From Liolophura sinensis (lineage: Eukaryota; Mollusca; Polyplacophora; Chitonida; Chitonidae), in contig NC_088300.1 of NCBI RefSeq assembly GCF_032854445.1, positions 36,811,608 through 36,875,607 of the forward strand: a DNA stretch of 64,000 nucleotides. Direction: 5' to 3'. The notes below the pieces were generated by a model. That model was not told the origin of the DNA and ran no database searches. It saw only the letters and a list, made by a program, of their open reading frames with translations. The position numbers and the translations under genes are program-made. Shown one piece after another: positions 1 through 8,000 of this stretch; the stretch's first letter is position 1; the number at the start of each line of letters is the position of its first letter.

Positions 1-2360
1 GCAATGTGTTCATAAAGTAAATGAAAGGTTTCTTTTGTGATTATCCTTTCAGGGCTGGTAGTTATAACAATTTTTGAATTCAATTGTCCTTGGCTGATTC
101 TGTATTTATATCCACTGTTTTATAACACTGTAAGCAGGGCATATTCTGGATGGATGGTGATTGAAAAATTTCATAGGTTGAAAGTTGATTCCAGGCTGTA
201 CTTCTGAAGAGTGAGCAAGAGAGCAATATATTTTTTTTTTTGTATCCACTCTATTAGTGCCTTCCATAAACATGATTTTTTGTGTCATTGACCATACAGT
301 AGTTAGTATACATGCATATTGTGCAAAACATCTTTCTGAGATTTTCCCAAGTTACAGTATGTTTATATTAATACAATATATTAAATAGGCTTGCTAGTCA
401 TCTCCATGTGTACTGAATTCCCTGTAACATGATCACATTGTTAAAGGGATACAGAATCGATTCTGATTGAATGGTGTGAGAGAGAGAGACAAGTTCAGGC
501 TTTCCCAGCCTAAGCAGATTTTTAGGTATGGTAGAGTTATTCAGTCTTTACTAAGGCAAGTTTAACCTTAATCCTATCTCCACTATCAGCCAATGACTCT
601 GTATCACTTTAAGGGTTCAATTCTTTGTGGTATCACACACTTGTGTAATCATTTATTTGTCAATTAGCTCAGAAGTCAGTCAGGGCTGACCACAGGGTCG
701 ATCAAAGCGAGCAGAAGATAGTTTGATGAATGTGTGGTCAGTTACTGATATACATACATGTAGATGTCCATTTGTCCCATTTGAATGTCTGATGGAACCA
801 TTTCATACTTGTTATATAGATATAGATAAAATATTATGTACATGTACACATAGTGATATAGCAATTAATGTTTTCTAATAACAATTGCCAAATTTGCTGT
901 AAACATATATATATATAGAAATCATAGATCACTAGGAGTTCCCATGTCAGTGTTGATACCAGATACCATACTGTAAAGTACCCATTACTGATTGTCACAC
1001 CTTGCCTTGCTCAGTCATGTCCCCTTGAATGCCCATGCCCTGGGAAGGCTGGGGACCTTGTACTTGTATATAGAATACTATCAGATTTATATGTTAAGAG
1101 TTCAGAATAATGAAATAATATGTTACATAGTTTGATTGAGGTTCTGTGTTACAGTCAGGTCCACTCTCGGTCATAAGCATTAGGAGTGGTCAGATTTGGG
1201 TGGTTTTTTTTTTTTGTTGTTTTTTCAGTTTATTTGAGATCTGTTAGCCAAATACCGAGGTATTGGTCCTCTGATACTCCTTTTACCATGGGAAGAACCT
1301 GGAAGAACATAGCATTATTGGTAGTTATAACTTGGTTTTGACTGTTGTGCTACCCCAGTAGCCTCTTTGTGGAAATGGAGCACAAAGAACAATTGTGCTG
1401 CATAATGCGTTGATTTTGATGCATACAGCTGTATCATATGCATTTTTGTTCATAGTAGTATTATCTGTTAAGATTTTTTTCTGGAGATAAAAGCTTGGCT
1501 CAATAACAAAGAATAAACCATTCAAACTGTTCAGTTCTGTTGTAACTGTCAGTACTGTGTGCATTTTCTGAGCAGATGGGGAATTTGTTTGGCAACCTAC
1601 GCATTGTACACATTTGCTACGCTTTTCTCATTGAGCTCACCCTATGAATGGTTCATATCACATCTAATACTCAATAGCATTAATATACACCTTCTGGTCA
1701 AATGATTTGCATTGCATTTTTAAGTTGCTCATTAAGAATAGTTGCAAGTTTATTATTTGTCAAATTACAAGCACATTTCAATGTCCTTTGAACAGAACTC
1801 GGCATGCAATTAAATTTGGTGTAAGCTTTTTATTTGTTTGCAAAAATGAATTGATATGCATGTTTATGTACTGATAGCTTGTTATATGTATACATATTTT
1901 TTTTTTGGTAGTGTTTTAAATTCATGTTTGATCAGAATTTTTAGAATTTCGTGTTTTATTTTAGCTGTCAGCTGAAATGTATCCTGCCATTGGCAGATAA
2001 TGTTTTTGTCACAAGTATGAATTATAGTTACAGTTTGTACTAGCCTTTATTTTGTTAGACTTGCTTTGCTATTCTGTGTTGATTATGGATAGAAGGGCTT
2101 GGTTATGTACCTTTCATGTTCACATTTGAACCAGTATGGTCTGCCTTTATCTAAAGCAATATGTCTGGTATGTGCATAATTTCTGTTTGGAAATGCGTGA
2201 TGTTATCAAACTTTGACAGAGATTTTCATTTCTGCTAAAACTTAATAGAAAACGATTGCCTGTAGAATTATATGAACGTTTTTCGCCCTAATCATTTATA
2301 CATGCATGATAAATAAATTATTGAAATTCTCAATAAAATGCTCTTTCTGAGAAAGATGTG
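1..2360 (+). other. Probable 3' UTR of an upstream + strand gene
   Basis: No convincing coding frame is seen. The stretch is T-rich on the + strand, almost free of recognisable repeats, and ends at two close AATAAA hexamers (2312 and 2332) followed by a GT-rich run near 2373-2392. That is the arrangement expected at a cleavage and polyadenylation site. I infer the tail of a terminal exon whose coding part lies left of the window. Plain intergenic DNA is the alternative. Confidence 0.35.
2312..2337 (+). terminator. Tandem AATAAA polyadenylation signals
   Basis: Two AATAAA hexamers lie 20 bases apart (2312-2317 and 2332-2337). A GT-rich downstream element follows about 40 bases later. This is the best 3' end signal in the first 4 kb. 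Confidence 0.4.
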
Positions 2361-2435
2361 AATGAATCCTCTCGGTTGGTTGTTTTTGACTGTCTCTTTA
2401 CACTGTCACCAACCATTATTATCCCCTCTTAAGCC

Positions 2436-2575
2436 TGGTTCTCATAGGATTTTTGGGAACCTGGCCACCTGCTATAATTTATCGGCAGCGGTTCCCCGCC
2501 GGTAGGCACCAAGGAGGTTGAAACGTATTCCGCTTTCCCGCTGACGGCCATTATGTAGTGATGAGAACATTTGGG
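2436..2575. mobile_element. Possible short MITE-like element
   Basis: The block begins with GGTTCTCATAGGA and ends with GATGAGAAC, so its termini are inverted. It is much more GC-rich than its flanks and contains repeated CAGCGG/CCGCTTTCCCGC words. No target duplication was established. Low confidence. Confidence 0.3.
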
Positions 2576-2925
2576 TCTTTATACCGCTATGAATACACGT
2601 AGGTGTGAAATAATTTTAGTATGGTATTAAACAATCATTAAATAAATAAACCCCTGGAGGGAAAGTATTAGCCTTGTTAATTTACTGCAGACCATGCGTT
2701 ATTCCATGAAAATGGTGAAACAACCGCGTTCTATTGTCCATGCACTGTAAAAGGACTTGTCCAGTCTTAAATCCAGTTGTCCAATTCGATTAGTCGATAC
2801 TGCAAATCGCATCATTTTTAGATATATAAGCCGACAGCTGATTTACATCAATATATGATGGAGAATTCCAAATACCTTTCTAAAGACGATATATTTGTTA
2901 TTTTTTATCAATTTATTTATTTATT
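2576..2925. other. Intergenic stretch, nothing recognised
   Basis: AT-rich sequence with no supported gene or clear repeat. A short T-rich and ATTT-repeat run immediately precedes the SINE at 2926. Confidence 0.5.
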
Positions 2926-3117
2926 GGGGCCGAAGAGGTTAGGATGCCAGCACGGCACAATGACTCAGAAGCAGCACACCAACGCAGTCGTTGTGAGTTC
3001 AAGTCGAATTCATGCTGGCTTCCTCTCCAAACGTACGTGGAAAGGGTTGCTCTCACCGTAATGCTGACTGCTGTCGTATTTTTAAGTGAAATATTTTTGA
3101 GTAGGGCGTAAAACACC
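2926..3117 (+). mobile_element. SINE family 1 copy, internally deleted
   Basis: It shares the landmark words of the other family 1 copies in order: an AATGACYCAGAAGC-like head, GTGAGTTCAAGTC (a pol III B-box relative), CATGCTGGCTTCCTCTCC, CGTACGTGG, and the 3' end AAGTGAAATATTTTTGAG with GCGTAAAACACC. The middle part between the CGTACGTGG and TGCTG words is shorter than in the copy at 10211. An AAAT-repeat tail follows (3118-3133). Confidence 0.8.
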
Positions 3118-3133
3118 AAATAAATAAATAGAG
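3118..3133. repeat. Left target-site duplication of the family 2 SINE
   Basis: The 16-base word AAATAAATAAATAGAG is repeated exactly at 3498-3513. It is the AAAT tail of the family 1 SINE and marks where the second SINE inserted. Confidence 0.75.
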
Positions 3134-3497
3134 TGAGTAAGTGCGTGCTTGGGGTTTAACGTCGTACTCAACAATTTTTCAGTCATATGACGACGAAGGA
3201 ATCCTTAGGGTGCATGTACGTGTAATGTGCCTCCTTGTAGCAGGACGGATTTCCACCGCTCTTTTATCTAGTGCTGCTTCACTGAGACGACTTACCGAAG
3301 GCATGTAAGCTGCCCCGCCCGAGCCATTATACTGATAGGGGTCAACCAGTGGTTGCACTATCCGCTTCATGCTGAACGCCAAGCGAAGAAGTGACAACTT
3401 CCTCTTTTAAAGTCTTAGGTGTGACTTGATCAAGGATTGATCCTGGATCTACCGGTCCTGAAGCGGACGCTCTACCAACTGTGCTATCCGGGCCGGT
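3134..3497 (-). mobile_element. SINE family 2, near full length
   Basis: Read on the minus strand it starts with a tRNA-like head (GCCCGGATAGCACAGTTGG, then TAGAGCGTCCGCTTCAGG and GGATCAATCC as A- and B-box relatives). It continues with a body and ends with GAGTACGACGTTAAACCCC plus a CACT-type tail. Exact 16-base target duplications flank it. It is not a tRNA gene: no complete cloverleaf is present and the element runs on for 360 bases. Confidence 0.85.
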
Positions 3498-3513
3498 AAA
3501 TAAATAAATAGAG
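3498..3513. repeat. Right target-site duplication of the family 2 SINE
   Basis: Exact copy of 3118-3133. Before the insertion the family 1 tail would have run straight into the foldback element that follows. Confidence 0.75.
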
Positions 3514-3682
3514 GATATTTCACAGTGAAGGTTGAATACCATAAATGTTGTTCGAGTGAGAGGTGGAAATGATAACACACGAGACGCGAACCGTCGAGTG
3601 CGTTATCATTTTTACCTTTCACGAGGACAGTATTTATGGTATTCAACCTTCACTGTGCAATATTCTATTTATTATTTATATC
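3498..3682. mobile_element. Foldback (hairpin) element
   Basis: Arms of roughly 65-85 bases (about 3498-3576 and 3602-3682) are inverted copies of each other. The word CAGTGAAGGTTGAATACC on the left is matched by GGTATTCAACCTTCACTG on the right, and pairing extends to GATAAC/GTTATC at the loop. The spacer is about 25 bases. No open frame. Consistent with a MITE or snap-back element. Confidence 0.7.
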
Positions 3683-4430
3683 CTGACATTTTCTCTCCAT
3701 GTATATAAATGCGTATCAGTTTACATGTTGAATCCGTGAAAAAAATAAGCAATGTGGCATCTTCGTCGTATTTCTGATTCTATTCATACGCGCTGCAATT
3801 TCGTACACGTCCGCGCTCACAAAACCTTTTTTCAATTTTAAATGCTGTCTGTAAGTAATTATACATTCTACAAAGATGTTTACTGCCTAATGCTTAATAC
3901 TTAGGTATTTACGTAAATTAAGCACGTGAAGAATTTGTGATGCGGTCCACGAAGGATCAAGGTCTCCAGCAGTGTAATAGCAAAATGTAATAACAAAAGT
4001 GATATCTAACTAGTGAAGATATCATTTTTATCAGTGAGGGAAATACTGGGATTTTACTGATGTATAAATAATAAATAAATAAATAACTCTATTCAAGCCT
4101 TTCAAGACCATTACACTGTATATGATCAATGAGCTGTGCGCATTTACACAGCACTTGTCCTGTACTGAAAGATAATTCTGAAAGGGATACAAGCAATATG
4201 ATTAAAGTTATATCAACATCGGCTGAGTATAGGCTTATATTCAGTGGACAGTGTATTTTGATCATACTCGTCAGTACACTGGATATTCTGGCAACCTTTC
4301 ACCCGTGTTGAGTACAGCGATGAACGTAAAGCCCACTGCTGTATCGAATGCACACTTCCGAGTACAGTGACAAGAACATGTTGGGTAAATGTCTCGAAAA
4401 CATTGTAAAGCTACAACTAGGCTTATAGTT
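3683..4430. other. Intergenic stretch, nothing recognised
   Basis: AT-rich, with a short AAAT-repeat near 4065-4086. No coding frame or element could be supported. Confidence 0.5.
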
Positions 4431-4500
4431 GATTTATTTGATTGATGTTTTACGCCGTACTCAAGAAAATTTCACTTATACCCGGGTGGCAGAGCTATGG
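4431..4500 (-). mobile_element. SINE family 1, 3' end fragment
   Basis: It carries the complement of the family 1 tail: TTTTACGCCGTACTCAAGAA then ATTTCACTTATAC. The 5' part is absent. Confidence 0.7.
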
Positions 4501-4644
4501 GTGAACGTGTATCTACAACGTTAGCGGCGGCCTGTATGTAACCCTACATCCTCTTAACGGTAACCCAACCTTTCCGAACAGTTAATCAAACACACGAAAT
4601 TGACCACCCTGAGTGTCCCACACATTGGTTACAAACGTTCAATC

Positions 4645-4815
4645 CTTCCATGACGTCATAAATGGAATGAAAAATAACGTCTTCGAAAGAAGGGGTGCAT
4701 GGTGTATAGGACGTCAGGTGTGTGGGACCCAGCCCTAGCGTCAAGAGAGGCGTATGATGACGTGATAAACAAAATGCAACGCCAATGACGACGTTCTTCC
4801 ACAAGCGACGTCACA
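4645..4815 (+). promoter_or_regulatory. Putative promoter with CRE-like motif cluster
   Basis: Between 120 and 290 bases before the start codon of the PAN/coiled-coil gene lie TGACGTCA (4651, a perfect palindromic CRE), GACGTCA (4710), TGACGTGA (4758), TGACGACG (4786) and CGACGTCA (4806). These match the bZIP (CREB/ATF) consensus. No clear TATA box was identified and the transcription start is unknown. Confidence 0.4.
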
Positions 4816-4885
4816 GTTCTGCTGACCTAATTGTTTTGTTTCCTTGGGGACAATTTAGACGTTGTTAACATACCGTCGCATATTA

Positions 4886-4961
4886 ATGGCTGACTAACAT
4901 GGGTATTACTCATCTCAGAGTTGCTCTACGAACATGGCGAAATCCTTCTACGCCTCCGTAA
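4886..4961 (+). promoter_or_regulatory. Upstream ATGs in the 5' leader
   Basis: If the leader includes this region, it holds a 4-codon uORF (4886-4897) and a 21-codon frame (4899-4961) with a good AAC-ATG-G context. The second overlaps the main start at 4934 in another frame. This could lower translation of the main frame. It depends on the unmapped transcription start. Confidence 0.3.
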
Positions 4962-5054
4962 AATATGTACGAGAAGCCATTATGCGGAGGTGGTTGGTAT
5001 TTCATGCCATCCTCTTGTCCCTGACTCTGCTGCTCTACGAGACTGTCGTCTCCG
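4934..5054 (+). CDS. Exon 1: N-terminus and membrane segment
   Basis: Encodes residues 1-40, with Lys/Arg at 3, 10, 13, 18 and 19, then the hydrophobic run beginning WLVFHAILLSLTLLLY. It ends TCCG before a GTAAGT donor, leaving a phase 1 intron. A Val-Val-Ser end makes signal cleavage near residue 40 possible; otherwise it is a type II anchor. Confidence 0.8.
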
Positions 5055-8000
5055 GTAAGTTAATTCCTTGCGGCTCGATCGTCATGGGCTCCATCTTGAT
5101 TCTTCTGTGTGTTACCTATATGCTGTTAACAAAATTTACTTGATATTAACATTGATAGTTGTAGGTGTTATATGCTTGTATCAGAACCCCAAACGGATAC
5201 GTTATGGGCAAGAAAGCATAAAATTGAAGTTAGCATCCATAGAAAAAACATTAAAAACTGCATGAATCTGAAAATGCCTTTACTCATATTTTTTTTATTA
5301 TTTTTTATCATGTTTAATTATTTGTTTGATTAAATTGCCACATTGGCAATGTATATCGCTAATGACGTCACGTGACTTTTTCTCCATGTTCTGCGAATGT
5401 GACATTAAATACATATACCTAGTCAAGGCCTCAGGAAAATCGCTAACCTATGATACAGCTTGTGTCATCATTTTGTTTATATGTCCTACAGCGTTGATGC
5501 ATGGTGATTCTCGTAGGACCTCGAAAGTGTTCGATGTAATCGCGATATCGAACTCTACCGAACATGACTGTAAAAGAGCGTGTTACCAGGGACCAGCTAT
5601 CGATTGCCAGTCTTTCCAGTTCGTGAATGTCTCCAGGATTTGTCTCCTATATAGCTTCAGCCAAACACAACCAGTGTCGTCAGAATATTTGTTTGATGAA
5701 TACACAGGTAAAAGGCAACTTTAAAATGTAAAATGGGCATATAACCTGAGGCACAAGGCCTTCGAGGCGTTATTGACATGCACTCATAATTATATGTTCC
5801 ATGGTGGCGAAATGGACGTAAATGATTGATGGCTGTGGGGCTTATGATACACGTCATAGCTGTAACAGTGTTGTGTGAAACTTGCTCAGAAGATGGAGAA
5901 AACACATTTCTTAAACTAAACAACGTAAGCTAAGTAGATAATGAAAACTTTCGTTTACATGATTGTTGTTGAGACTTTGTTTACAAAATGAATACGGTAA
6001 AATAGACATACAAGTGTTATCGTATTAACCTTATGTATATGTTTGTTTTCGTTTTTTGCTTGGGCAGTTCAACGTCGCTTAATGTAACACGAATATTTTG
6101 ATCACGACATGGAGGAAGTATCTTCATCGTATTTTACGACCATAGTAAATTGTTATTTACTGTAGGCTTACATCACAGAGCTATCGAATGAGACAGAGTC
6201 TACACTTCATGGGTATTTCATTTTTCGAGTAGATTGCTTCACTTGAATATAAAATCTCTTGTTGTTTTACCAACCATACTCTAGATGGGAAACCAGAGAC
6301 AGCTTTGGCGGTGCGGCAGCGGCGAAACGCCTTCAACGAAGGTCTAGAGGAGAACGTGGATAAGCTTTGGCATGATTTAGAGAAATACCAGGTAAGCCAT
6401 TTTTGATAATGCGTTTGTCTGTTTTGTCTTGTTCTTATTTTTATTTTAATTTAGCAACGAGACCATGCACATTTAAGTCATGTTCATACATGCAATTGTC
6501 TATTGCATCCGTTGAATTCGACTAGTCGAATGAAAATGGGGCGTGCGCTGTTTCATGGCATGAAAGCATTCGACAGATTGCCTTGCATGAACGCGACTTA
6601 TATTTGGCCATCGCGACAGCTCACTTCGCATGAACGCGGCTTATATTTGTTTATTGCGACAGATCACTTCGCATTAACCTGGCTTTAAACCAAATTTTAC
6701 AGCTACACGGTTTTCTTGACGGTTTCACATTGTGAACGTATACACTACGTCGTCGCCAATAGTGTGTTTTTTTTTTCGGTTTTGTTTTTTTGGTTGATAT
6801 GTGATGCATACTTTTTATCTTTTTTCCCAAGAATGACAAGCACACGCTTCAACAATTTGAAAAGTTAGTCGTAGAGGAGTTGAAAATAAAATCTGAAGAG
6901 ATCGATGGATTGAAGGTCGATCGACTGAAACAAAGTGAGGAGATTTCCCAGCTGAAACAGGCCATCGCCAAGTTGTTGTCCCAGAATGCAAAGGTTCAAG
7001 AAAAGCTTGAAGACATCAAGATCAAGCAGACGAACCAGCAACACCAAATTTCCGGCCTGGAATTCTCAGATGAGAAGCTAACGGCTGGCATGGGCAAGCT
7101 GATTGTAGAGACGGGAGAGCTGGATGGAAAGGTTGACAGTCTGAATAAAGAGAGCGCGGAGACCAAAGAGAAGCTGACAAACGTAGAAAAAGTCACAGAG
7201 GAACTTCACGATAATGTGGCCACCTTACTTGAAGAACGGAAACTTGTACATGACGTAAGTGTTCAACATTGCATGTCGAGAAAAGGTTTTATCCCGTGAG
7301 GGTGATCTGTCAGAAACATTAGTAGTTCCAGTTTTGTATACGGTACCGATGTCTTAAAACATTGTGATCACCATCGTGTAAGTGATAAATACTCTTTAGC
7401 CTCTATGATGAAAACAATCATCAATGAAATAAACAAATGATTTTTAAAAAATCTCCAGATTCAGTGTTTGAAACTCGATGGGACATTTTAAGGTAGAATG
7501 TGACCCAAAATCTAATTTTATATATTTGTTTATTTGATTGGTGTTTTACGTTGAACTCAAGAATATTTCACTTATGCAACGACAGTGAGCATTACGGTAG
7601 AAGGAAACCGGATAGAGTCCTTGCCCGAGTCTAGTCTAATAGCCATATATATAAATAAATTATTTATATAGATTAACGTCATATATGTTAACTTGTGTGT
7701 TCCCTTATATAGCCTACACCTAGCCAGACTGAGCAGTATGGATAAAATGGTGTATTGCTTCAGTGATCTCATGTAGATTGATGTGAACAGAAAAACAGGG
7801 ATTATTCGGTATGCTTGATACGTTCTACGTGGTGCACAAGTAGAGTAATCCCCCCTCCCCCCCCCCCCCCCCGAAAAAACAAAAAAGAAAAAAGAAGAAG
7901 GCTAAATTTTGGCTGAGTATTTCCGCCCCTTTATTTTGTCACCATCAGGATTTCATCTGTGGGCGATCCACTTCTTGTGTATAACATAGATTGTTTGTGC

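Noticed and set aside
3430-3497. A tRNA gene on the minus strand
   Set aside because: The tRNA-like head has A- and B-box relatives but continues into a 360-base SINE with target duplications and no acceptor stem closure.
5068-5265. Hydrophobic 65-codon frame after exon 1
   Set aside because: It lies within intron 1 beyond the GTAAGT donor and its frame does not continue the gene.
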